Origin: Rhizobacter sp.
GTDB taxonomy: Bacteria; Pseudomonadota; Gammaproteobacteria; Burkholderiales; Burkholderiaceae_C
Reading direction: 5' to 3'
DNA length: 6,814 bases
Assembly (NCBI GenBank): GCA_014380155.1
Contig: JACMKJ010000287.1
Coordinates: 1-6,814 of the forward strand
Positions within the stretch are counted from its first letter, which is position 1. Every line of letters starts with the position of its first letter. This document shows positions 1 through 6,814 of the stretch, piece by piece. The notes beneath the pieces are model-generated. The model saw nothing but the letters and a program-made list of their open reading frames with translations, was not told the DNA's origin and did no database searches. A program made the position numbers and the translations under genes.

Positions 1-1
1 C

Positions 2-3000
2 ATCGTCTATGTGCAGATCGAGCCGAAGTTCAAGTCATTCGGTGGTTACCTGATGCGCGATCGTGCGCAGCGTTTCGTCACCATGCCGCCGTACCCGCCT
101 GAGCTGCGCATCTTGAGCGAAGGGGCGCTGCTGCCGATGAGCGGCGAGAAGAAGCTGGCCGTGCTGGTGCGCGACCTGCCGGGCCTGAAGGTCGAGGTGG
201 GCCGTGTGCAGCCTTCGCAGCTGCAGCACTTGGTGTCGCAATCACAAGGTAGTTACGCCAACCCCGATTTCCTGGGCAGCTTCGGCCCCGACAACCTGAC
301 CGACCGCTTCGAGCGTGTGGTCAAGCTCGGCAACCTGCCACCGGGCAAGGCGCACTACGAGGCCATCGACCTGGCCGAATACCTGGGCAAGGAGGGTGAT
401 CAGCGCAAGGGTTTGTTCTTGCTGAGCATCTCCGGCTTCGACCCGAAGAGAGCTGCTGCCGCGGTGGCGCCGCAAGAAAGTGCCGGCACCGAAAACAACG
501 AAAACAACAACGACAGCGAGGCTGAGTCCGAGAGCGAGCCCAACTTCGACCCTTGGGGCCTGCAACAGCGCCGCCTGGTGCTGGTGACCGACCTCGGCAT
601 CGTCGTCAAGCAGTCCGCCGACGGCTCGCGCGACGTGTTCGTGCAGTCGCTCTTCACCGGCCTGCCGGTGGTGGGCGCCAATGTGGAGGTGGTGGCCAAG
701 AACGGCAGCACGCTCTTCAACCACGCGACCGACGCCAACGGCCGCGCCCATTTCGACAAGCTCGAAGGCCTGACGCGCGAGCGTGCGCCCTTGTTGCTGA
801 TGGTGCGCAAAGGCGGTGACATGAGCTTCATGCCCCTCAACCGCAATGACCGCCACCTCGACCTCTCACGCTTCGACGTGGGTGGCCTGCAGAACGCACG
901 CACCAGCGACCAGCTGAGCGCCTACCTGTTCTCCGACCGCGGCATCTACCGCCCGGGAGAATCCATGCACATCGGCATGATCGTCAAGGACGCCGACTGG
1001 CGCAAATCACTCGCCGGCCTGCCACTGGAAGCCGAGGTGCTCGACGCTCGCGGCCTCACCGTCAAGCGTGAACGCCTGCGCCTGGCTGCCGGTGGTTTTG
1101 CCGAGCTGAGCCACAGCACGCTCGCCACCTCGCCGACTGGCAATTACACCGTCAACCTCAACATCGTGAAAGACGACAAGGTGGAGCGCCAGCTCGGCTC
1201 CACCACGGTCAAGGTGCAAGAGTTCATGCCCGACCGCATGAAGGTCACGGCGCAGCTGTCGGCCCCGGCCAGTGAAGGCTGGCTGCACCCGAAAGATCTG
1301 AAGGGCCGCATCAACGCGCAAAACCTTTTTGGCACCCCGGCCGATAACCGCCGCGTGGAAGCCAACCTGACGCTGAGCCCGGCTTGGCCTGCTTTCCGTG
1401 GCCACGCCGACTACATGTTCCATGACCCGCAGCGTGCGAGGGAGGGGGCCAATGACACCTTGCCCGAAGGCAAGACCGATGCGAATGGCGACGCCGAGTT
1501 CGACCTCAAGCTCAGCCGCTTCGAGAAGGCCACCTACCGCCTGAGCCTGTTGGCGAAAGTGTTCGAGCCCGAAGGCGGGCGCAGTGTGTCGGCCGAGACC
1601 ACGGCGCTGGTATCGGAGCGTCCCTTCCTCGTCGGCGTGAAGCACGATGGTGACCTGGGCTTTGTCTCGCTCGCCTCCAAGCGGGTGAGCCACCTGATTG
1701 CGATCGACCCACAGGCCAAGAAGATTGCTGCGCCAGATCTGACGCTGCAGCTCATCGAACGCAAGACCGTGTCGGTGCTGATGCGTCAGCCGAACGACAC
1801 CTACCGCTACGAGTCGCGCAAGAAAGAATCGACGATCTCCGAGCAGCCAGTGGCCTTGAGCGCAGCAGGCCACGCGCTGACGCTCGACACCAAAAAGGCC
1901 GGCAACTACAGCTACGTGCTGCGTGATGCCAGTGGCCTGGAGCTGAACCGCATCGACTACAGCGTGGCCGGCACCGGCAACGTCACCCGCTCGCTCGAGC
2001 GCAACGCCGAGCTGCAACTCACGCTCAACAAGAAGGACTACGCGCCGGGCGAAGACATCGAGCTCAGCATCCGCGCGCCGTATGTGGGTGCGGGCTTGAT
2101 CACCATCGAGCGCGACAAGGTGTTCACCCAACAGTGGTTCAAGACCAGCACCACCGCCTCGGTGCAGAAGATCAAGTTGCCCAAAGACTTCGAAGGCAAC
2201 GGCTACGTCAGCGTGCAGTTCGTGCGCGACCCGTCATCGGATGAAATCTTCATGAGCCCGTTGAGCCACGGCGTGGTGCCGTTTGCCACCAGCCTGGCGG
2301 AGCGCACACAGTCACTCAAGCTCAGCGTGCCCGAGCTCACCAAGCCCGGGCAGATCATGAAGATCAAGCTCAAGGCCAGCCAGCCCACACGCGCCGTGGT
2401 GTTCGCCATCGACGAAGGCATCTTGCAGGTGGCGCTTTACCAGACGGCCGACCCGCTGGGCCACTTCTTCCAGAAGCGGGCATTGGAGGTGCGCACCTCG
2501 CAAATCCTCGATCTGCTGTTGCCCGAGTTCAAGCGGCTGATGGCGCAGGCGGCACCAGGCGGTGACGAAGGCAGTACCAATGCACGCTTCCTCAACCCGT
2601 TCAAGCGCAAAGGCGAAGCACCGGCGGTGTACTGGTCGGGCATCGTCGACGTGAGCGGTGACAAGGAGTTCAGCTACACCGTGCCCGACCACTTCAACGG
2701 CACGCTGCGTGTGATGGCCGTTGCCGTCAACGAAGGCGCGGTCGGTGTGGCGCAAGACAAGGCGCTAGTGCGCGGTGACTTTGTGCTGTCGCCCAACCTG
2801 CCGCTGGCGGTGTCGCCTGGCGACCAGTTCGACGTGTCGGTGGGTGTGGCCAACAACGTGGACGGCTCGTCCAAAGACGCGCCGGTGCAACTGGTGTTGA
2901 AGCCGGCTTCGACCTTCGAGGTGGTCGGCCCTACGAGCCAGACGCTCAAGATCAGCCCGATGCGCGAAGCCGTGGCGACCTACCGCCTGAAGGTGAAAGA

Positions 3001-4654
3001 CGCGCAAACCGCGAGCCTGGGCTCGGCGACGCTGGAGTTCACCAGCTCACTGAACGGCAAGGCAGCGACGCGCCGCATGGACATCAGCGTGCGCCCCGCC
3101 ACGCCCCGCGCCACCACCGTGGCCTTGGGCAGCTTCACTGGCTCGGCCGAGGTGGCCGTGCCACGCGAGCTGCTGCCCGAGTTCCGCAAACAAGAGGTGG
3201 CGGTCTCGGCGCTGCCGCTGGCGCTGGCGCCAGGCTTGATGAACTACCTCGACAACTTCCCGCACCAGTGCACCGAGCAGCTGGTGAGCCGCGTGCTGCC
3301 CGGCCTGGTGCTGGCCAAACGGCCGGAGTTCGGCGCCAGCACGCCGCAGGCTGCTGCCAAGGCGTTTGATGAGGCGATGCGTGTGCTGCGCTCGCGGCAA
3401 AACGCACAAGGTGGTTTTGGTTTGTGGAGCGCGTCGGTGCAGGCCGATGAGTTCGCTTCCATCTACGCCCTGCACATGCTGCTCGAAGCGCGTGAGCTGG
3501 AGATCCCCGGCCTGAGCGTGCCGCCCGACGTGCTGCGCAAGGGCCTGGACTACGCCCAGGCGCTTGCTGCCAGCAACCCCAGCGACCTGGGTGCGGCGCG
3601 CACACGCGCTTACGCCATCTACCTGCTCACGCGCAACGGGGCCGTCACCACGCCGTTGGTGGCGAGCTTGCGCGAAACGCTGGACGCCAAGTACACCCAG
3701 CTGTGGCAGGCCGACTCGACGGCGGCGTATCTCGGAGCGACCTACCAATTGCTCAAACAGGAAAAGCCCGCCGCCGAGCTGATGGACGGCCTGGCCCGCG
3801 CCAGCGAGAGGGACACCGCGCCCTACCGCTGGTGGCCGTATTACGACCCGCTGGTGCGTGACGCCCAAACGCTGTACCTCATCGCACGCCACTTCCCCGC
3901 GCGCCTGAAGGCGCTGTCACCGCAGACCATGAGCCGCTTCGTCGCCCCGCTGGCCAAGGGCTCGTTCAACACGCTCTCGTCGGCCTACACCGTGCTCGCG
4001 TTCGAGGCCATGGCCCGCACGTTGGGGGCTGATGTGCTCGGCAAACTGTCGGTGATACAACTCGACGCCAAGGGCGCGGCCACACCCCTGGCACTGCCCG
4101 CCAACCTGCTGCCGCGAGCTGCGGTTCAACCGGGCACGGTCAAGCTCAAGCTCGCCAACGAAGCGCGCTACACCACCTACTACAGCGCCACCCAAAGTGG
4201 TTTCGACCGCACGCCGCCCACACAGGAGCTGAAGGCCGGCATGGAGGTGCTGCGCGAGTACGTGGGCGCCGATGGCAAGCCCGTGAGCTCGGTGAAGCTG
4301 GGAGAGGAGGTCACGGTGCGCCTGAGCCTGCGTGCCATCGAGAACAGCGTGGCCAGCGTCGCGCTGACCGATCTGCTGCCGGGTGGTTTTGAGGTGGTGC
4401 AAAGCCGCGATGCGAATGGTGCCGCCAGCAGCGTCAACGGCCCGTCGTTGGAATACGCCGACGTGCGCGAAGAGCGGGTGGTGATCTACAGCAGCGCGAC
4501 GACGAGCGTGCAGACCTACAGCTACCGCCTGCGCGCCACCAACACGGGTGAGTTCACCGTGCCGCCGGCGTATGCCGAATCGATGTACGAACGTGACAAG
4601 CAGGCGCGTTCGCTGGCGGGCCGCATCACGGTGGTGAAAGCAGCTGCCAAGTGA
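2..4654 (+). CDS. yfhM: Bacterial alpha-2-macroglobulin (YfhM-like protease trap), 5' partial
   Basis: This is a large thioester protein thought to act in the periplasm. A protease cuts its bait region, the protein changes shape, and the exposed thioester captures the attacker covalently. The frame is open from base 2 (I-V-Y before the GTG at 11), so that GTG is internal and the true start is upstream. Residues below count from base 11. An MG3-like segment begins near 189 (VLVTDLGIVV). DRGIYRPGE at 309-317 marks an MG2-type domain, and EFMPDRMKV follows at 404-412. YAPGE at 677-681 lies in a later macroglobulin domain. FAIDEGILQV at 798-807 and DPLGHFFQKR at 814-823 precede the bait region (about 824-872), and VYWSG at 873-877 opens the next domain. 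The thioester motif CTEQ is at 1087-1090, followed by the helical TED (RWWPYYDP included) and an MG10-like end. The 457 residues after CTEQ match my recollection of E. coli YfhM. The only visible cysteine is C1087. The symbol is by family, not proven orthology. The gene overlaps pbpC by 4 bases. Confidence 0.95.
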   Translation: MVYVQIEPKFKSFGGYLMRDRAQRFVTMPPYPPELRILSEGALLPMSGEKKLAVLVRDLPGLKVEVGRVQPSQLQHLVSQSQGSYANPDFLGSFGPDNLTDRFERVVKLGNLPPGKAHYEAIDLAEYLGKEGDQRKGLFLLSISGFDPKRAAAAVAPQESAGTENNENNNDSEAESESEPNFDPWGLQQRRLVLVTDLGIVVKQSADGSRDVFVQSLFTGLPVVGANVEVVAKNGSTLFNHATDANGRAHFDKLEGLTRERAPLLLMVRKGGDMSFMPLNRNDRHLDLSRFDVGGLQNARTSDQLSAYLFSDRGIYRPGESMHIGMIVKDADWRKSLAGLPLEAEVLDARGLTVKRERLRLAAGGFAELSHSTLATSPTGNYTVNLNIVKDDKVERQLGSTTVKVQEFMPDRMKVTAQLSAPASEGWLHPKDLKGRINAQNLFGTPADNRRVEANLTLSPAWPAFRGHADYMFHDPQRAREGANDTLPEGKTDANGDAEFDLKLSRFEKATYRLSLLAKVFEPEGGRSVSAETTALVSERPFLVGVKHDGDLGFVSLASKRVSHLIAIDPQAKKIAAPDLTLQLIERKTVSVLMRQPNDTYRYESRKKESTISEQPVALSAAGHALTLDTKKAGNYSYVLRDASGLELNRIDYSVAGTGNVTRSLERNAELQLTLNKKDYAPGEDIELSIRAPYVGAGLITIERDKVFTQQWFKTSTTASVQKIKLPKDFEGNGYVSVQFVRDPSSDEIFMSPLSHGVVPFATSLAERTQSLKLSVPELTKPGQIMKIKLKASQPTRAVVFAIDEGILQVALYQTADPLGHFFQKRALEVRTSQILDLLLPEFKRLMAQAAPGGDEGSTNARFLNPFKRKGEAPAVYWSGIVDVSGDKEFSYTVPDHFNGTLRVMAVAVNEGAVGVAQDKALVRGDFVLSPNLPLAVSPGDQFDVSVGVANNVDGSSKDAPVQLVLKPASTFEVVGPTSQTLKISPMREAVATYRLKVKDAQTASLGSATLEFTSSLNGKAATRRMDISVRPATPRATTVALGSFTGSAEVAVPRELLPEFRKQEVAVSALPLALAPGLMNYLDNFPHQCTEQLVSRVLPGLVLAKRPEFGASTPQAAAKAFDEAMRVLRSRQNAQGGFGLWSASVQADEFASIYALHMLLEARELEIPGLSVPPDVLRKGLDYAQALAASNPSDLGAARTRAYAIYLLTRNGAVTTPLVASLRETLDAKYTQLWQADSTAAYLGATYQLLKQEKPAAELMDGLARASERDTAPYRWWPYYDPLVRDAQTLYLIARHFPARLKALSPQTMSRFVAPLAKGSFNTLSSAYTVLAFEAMARTLGADVLGKLSVIQLDAKGAATPLALPANLLPRAAVQPGTVKLKLANEARYTTYYSATQSGFDRTPPTQELKAGMEVLREYVGADGKPVSSVKLGEEVTVRLSLRAIENSVASVALTDLLPGGFEVVQSRDANGAASSVNGPSLEYADVREERVVIYSSATTSVQTYSYRLRATNTGEFTVPPAYAESMYERDKQARSLAGRITVVKAAAK
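491..538 (+). other. Asn/Glu/Ser-rich low-complexity linker in the alpha-2-macroglobulin
   Basis: Sixteen codons encode T-flanked ENNENNNDSEAESESE (residues 161-176), preceded by an Ala-rich stretch (AAAAVA). It lies just before the MG3-like domain (VLVTDLGIVV). It is strongly acidic and hydrophilic, with no expected fold, so it is most likely a flexible interdomain insertion. Its first half (GAA/AAC codons) is markedly AT-richer than the surrounding gene. Confidence 0.75.
2480..2626 (+). other. Candidate bait region of the alpha-2-macroglobulin
   Basis: This stretch encodes about residues 824-872, between the conserved block ending DPLGHFFQKR and the block starting VYWSG. In A2Ms the protease-sensitive bait loop sits between these two blocks. 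The second half (about 849-872) looks unstructured: it contains PGGDEGST, then basic, aromatic and small residues (ARFLNPFKRKGEAPA) that would offer cleavage sites to trypsin-like, chymotrypsin-like and elastase-like enzymes. The boundaries are inferred from position and composition. Exact limits need alignment to a solved structure. Confidence 0.6.
3269..3280 (+). other. Thioester motif CTEQ of the alpha-2-macroglobulin
   Basis: TGC-ACC-GAG-CAG encodes Cys-Thr-Glu-Gln (C1087 to Q1090, counted from base 11). In thioester-containing A2M and complement proteins, the Cys side chain and the Gln carbonyl form the reactive internal thioester. Both residues are present, so this belongs to the thioester-bearing class of bacterial A2Ms and not to the MagD-like class that lacks the motif. 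The context is FPHQ-CTEQ-LVSR. The residue just before Cys is Gln, where many family members, including human A2M (GCGEQ), have Gly. Confidence 0.93.
4636..4640 (+). promoter_or_regulatory. Possible weak ribosome binding site for pbpC
   Basis: GAAAG ends ten bases before the GTG start, inside the last codons of the A2M gene. It is a poor Shine-Dalgarno match and its spacing is slightly long. Initiation at pbpC may therefore depend mainly on ribosomes terminating at the overlapping stop codon. No better purine-rich element is seen nearby. Confidence 0.3.
4651..4654 (+). other. GTGA start-stop overlap joining the A2M gene and pbpC
   Basis: The pbpC start GTG (4651-4653) overlaps the A2M stop TGA (4652-4654) by a -1 frame shift. 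There is no room for a separate promoter or terminator between the genes. The arrangement is typical of translational coupling within an operon. Confidence 0.85.
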
Positions 4655-6814
4655 CACGCCGCTGGGTCATGGCCGTGCTGGCCCTGGCGCTGTGCCTCGT
4701 GGCATTGCGCTGGTGGCCAGCCCAGCCGTTGCAACAGAAGGCCGCGCTGTCGCGTGCCTTCTACAACAGCGAAGGTGCGCTGCTGCGCATCACGCTGGCG
4801 ACCGATGAGCAGTACCGCGTGTGGACGCCGCTCGGCGAGATCGAGCCCCGGTTGGTGCAAGCCGTGCAGTTGTATGAAGACCGCTGGTTCCGCTGGCACC
4901 CGGGCGTGAACCCGGTGAGCCTCGTGCGTGGCGCTTGGACGAGCTACAGCGGCGGCACACGGCGTGGCGCGTCGACGCTCACCATGCAACTTGCGCGGCG
5001 CCTGTACCGCATCGACAGTGGCACGCCGGTGGGCAAGCTCCAGCAGATGGCCGCCGCGTTGTGGCTGGAAGCGCGCTACGGCAAGCGCGACATTCTGGAG
5101 GCGTATCTCAACCTTGCGCCGTATGGCGGCAACATCGAAGGCGTGGGCGCGGCGAGCCTCGTCTATTTCGGCAAACGGGCATCGCAGCTGTCGCTGCCCG
5201 AGTCACTGGCGCTGGCCGTGATCCCGCAGAACCCCAACCGCCGCGGTGCCAACGAAGCGGCGTGGCCCGTCGCCTTGCAAGCGGCACGTGAACGGCTGTG
5301 GTCGGTGTGGCAAGGCCAGAACCCCGGCTCGGCCGCGCGTGATGCAGCGATGGACTTGCCGCTCAAGCTGCGCTCGGTCAAACAACTGCCCTTCGCCGCG
5401 CCGCATGCGGTGCAAACCTTGCTGACCCAACTGCCCGCGCAGCCCCAGACCACGCTGTCGCTGCACGGCCCCATGCAGGTGGCGGTGGAGCGTGCCATTC
5501 GCCAGTTCATCGAGCGGCGCCAATCGGTGGGGGTGCACAACGCCGCCGCCTTGCTGGTCGACGCGTCGACGATGCAGGTCAAGGCCTGGGTGGGCTCGGC
5601 CGACTATTTCAACGAAGCCATCGACGGCCAGGTGAATGCCACCACCGCCAAACGTTCACCCGGCTCCACGCTCAAGCCCTTCATCTATGGCCTCGGGCTC
5701 GACCAGGGCGTGCTGCACCCGCGCAGCATCCTGAAAGACGCGCCGACCGCGTTCGGCACCTACAGCCCGGAGAATTTCGACGGCCGCTTCGAGGGGCCGA
5801 TCACCGCACAAGACGCCTTGATCAAGAGCCGCAACATCCCGGCCGTGTCGGTCTCGGCGCGCTTGTCGCAGCCCACGCTCTACGGCTTCTTGAAGCAGGC
5901 CGGTGTGGCCAAGCTCGCGAGTGAACAGCACTATGGTTTGGCGCTCACCTTGGGTGGTGGCGAGTTGAGCATGGAGGAGCTCGCCTCGCTGTACGCGATG
6001 TTGGCCAACGGCGGTGAGCTCTCGCCACTCGCGTACGAGAGCACCACCCGTGCCGCGGCGCCGCGACGCTTGCTGAGCGAAGAAGCGGCCTTCATCACCC
6101 TCGACATGCTGGCCCGCAACCCCCGCCCCGACACCGGCGTGCCGGCGTTTCCCGACGTGGCCTGGAAGACCGGCACCTCCTGGGGCTTCAGAGACGCCTG
6201 GACGGCAGGTGTGTTCGGCCGCCATGTGCTGGTGGTGTGGGTGGGCAACTTCGACGGCAGCTCCAACGCGGCCTTCGTCGGCGTGCAGACTGCCGCGCCG
6301 CTGTTCTTCAGCATCGTCGACAGCCTGCGCAGCCAGGGCCTCGACCCGGGTGCGATGGCGCGGCCCACGCCTGCCCGCATGTCGCGTGTGTCGGTGTGCG
6401 CAGCCAGCGGCGACTTGCCCAACGTGCACTGCAAGGATCTGGCGAGCACCTGGTTCATCCCTGGCACCTCGCCCATCAAGGTCAGCGCCTTGCACCGCGA
6501 GGTGTTCATCGACCAGGCCAGCGGCCGCGCCGTCTGCGCCCCCGGCCCGGGAGTGCGCAGCGAGGTGTTCGAGTTTTGGGGCACCGACATGCTGCAGCTC
6601 TTTGCGCAAGCCGGCCTGCCACGCCGCATTCCCCCGGTGGCGCGCTGCGGTGTGGCACGCACCGATGCCCAGACCCTGGGCGATGGCCCGCAGATCGTGG
6701 CCCCGTTGCGCGGGGCCAGCTACGTGCTGCGCATCAGCCACCCCACGCCGCTGAGCCTGCGCGCCAATGCAGCACAGTCAGGCCCGCTGTACTGGTTTGC
6801 TGACGCCGCTTTCG
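4651..6814 (+). CDS. pbpC: Penicillin-binding protein 1C (bifunctional GT51/transpeptidase), 3' partial
   Basis: This inner-membrane peptidoglycan synthase faces the periplasm. It polymerises lipid II and cross-links stem peptides. The frame runs 721 codons to the window edge without a stop; E. coli PBP1C is about 770 residues. MTRR and a hydrophobic segment (about 5-19) form a type II membrane anchor. GT51 motifs are YEDRWFRWHPG at 75-85 (catalytic E76), RGASTLTMQLAR at 105-116 (second catalytic Glu E163 in GGNIEGV at 159-165), K129 to E140, KRDILEAYLNLAPYGG at 145-160 and IPQNPNRR at 191-198. Transpeptidase motifs are SxxK as S339-T-L-K342, SxN as S393-R-N395, and KTGT at 506-509. The C-terminal BiPBP_C-like domain begins near 681 (QIVAPLRG) and is cut. 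Cysteines 583, 594, 629 and 666 could pair as disulfides. The GTG start is preferred for its overlap with the A2M stop and the positive residues before the anchor; ATG at 4669 would remove them. Confidence 0.95.
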   Translation, partial: MTRRWVMAVLALALCLVALRWWPAQPLQQKAALSRAFYNSEGALLRITLATDEQYRVWTPLGEIEPRLVQAVQLYEDRWFRWHPGVNPVSLVRGAWTSYSGGTRRGASTLTMQLARRLYRIDSGTPVGKLQQMAAALWLEARYGKRDILEAYLNLAPYGGNIEGVGAASLVYFGKRASQLSLPESLALAVIPQNPNRRGANEAAWPVALQAARERLWSVWQGQNPGSAARDAAMDLPLKLRSVKQLPFAAPHAVQTLLTQLPAQPQTTLSLHGPMQVAVERAIRQFIERRQSVGVHNAAALLVDASTMQVKAWVGSADYFNEAIDGQVNATTAKRSPGSTLKPFIYGLGLDQGVLHPRSILKDAPTAFGTYSPENFDGRFEGPITAQDALIKSRNIPAVSVSARLSQPTLYGFLKQAGVAKLASEQHYGLALTLGGGELSMEELASLYAMLANGGELSPLAYESTTRAAAPRRLLSEEAAFITLDMLARNPRPDTGVPAFPDVAWKTGTSWGFRDAWTAGVFGRHVLVVWVGNFDGSSNAAFVGVQTAAPLFFSIVDSLRSQGLDPGAMARPTPARMSRVSVCAASGDLPNVHCKDLASTWFIPGTSPIKVSALHREVFIDQASGRAVCAPGPGVRSEVFEFWGTDMLQLFAQAGLPRRIPPVARCGVARTDAQTLGDGPQIVAPLRGASYVLRISHPTPLSLRANAAQSGPLYWFADAAF

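Noticed and set aside
11..13. GTG as the start codon of the alpha-2-macroglobulin
   Set aside because: The frame is open upstream to the window edge, there is no signal peptide after it, and the sequence begins mid-domain. This is an internal valine codon.
1007..2131. 374-codon open frame on the - strand
   Set aside because: It is antisense to the alpha-2-macroglobulin gene, with shadow-frame composition and no recognisable motif.
3047..3892. 281-codon open frame on the - strand
   Set aside because: It is antisense to the thioester domain coding region. Its His/Gln/Arg-rich composition follows from reading GC-rich codons backwards.
3917..4657. 246-codon open frame on the - strand reaching the gene junction
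   Set aside because: It is antisense to the conserved C-terminal domain of the alpha-2-macroglobulin, with no motif and no plausible ribosome binding context.
4655..4730. Lipoprotein signal around C15 of PBP1C
   Set aside because: C15 sits within the hydrophobic segment without a lipobox consensus, and PBP1C is anchored by an uncleaved N-terminal membrane helix.
4928..5291. Two overlapping + strand open frames near the 5' end of pbpC
   Set aside because: They lie in alternative frames across the glycosyltransferase domain, whose motifs are intact in the pbpC frame.
5656..6741. 361-codon open frame on the - strand
   Set aside because: It lies wholly antisense to pbpC, whose catalytic motifs are intact. 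The translation is rich in Arg, His, Gly and Ala, typical of a GC-rich shadow frame, and shows no recognisable domain.
6209..6803. Two overlapping + strand open frames of about 180 codons inside pbpC
   Set aside because: They are out-of-frame shadows. The frame starting at 4651 carries the conserved PBP1C sequence through this whole stretch.

Overview
The window is GC-rich and densely coding on the + strand. Codon use is dominated by G/C in the third position. Together with the protein types, this suggests a Gram-negative proteobacterium. My best guess is a betaproteobacterium of the Burkholderiales, but that rests on composition and general resemblance, not on a search.

Only two genes are present, and both are cut by the window edges. 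From base 2 to 4654 runs the 3' portion (about 1551 codons) of a very large bacterial alpha-2-macroglobulin (A2M), the family of E. coli YfhM. It shows the macroglobulin-domain motifs, a candidate bait region, an intact CxEQ thioester motif in a helical thioester-ester domain (TED), and a C-terminal MG10-like domain. Its real start and any signal or lipoprotein peptide lie upstream of the window. From base 4651 to the right edge runs pbpC, encoding the bifunctional penicillin-binding protein 1C. Its membrane anchor, glycosyltransferase (GT51) motifs and transpeptidase motifs are complete. Only the last part of its C-terminal domain is missing.

The pbpC start codon overlaps the A2M stop codon (GTGA), so the two are almost certainly co-transcribed and probably translationally coupled. 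The A2M-pbpC pair is a known conserved arrangement in Gram-negative bacteria. The accepted working model is that the A2M traps proteases entering the periplasm, while PBP1C synthesises or repairs peptidoglycan at damaged sites. I see no intergenic region, RNA gene, mobile element, CRISPR array, promoter or terminator. I do not see evidence of a previously undescribed system. The points most worth a second look are the single cysteine in the visible A2M, which is the thioester cysteine, the unusual residue just before it, and a short Asn/Glu-rich insertion.
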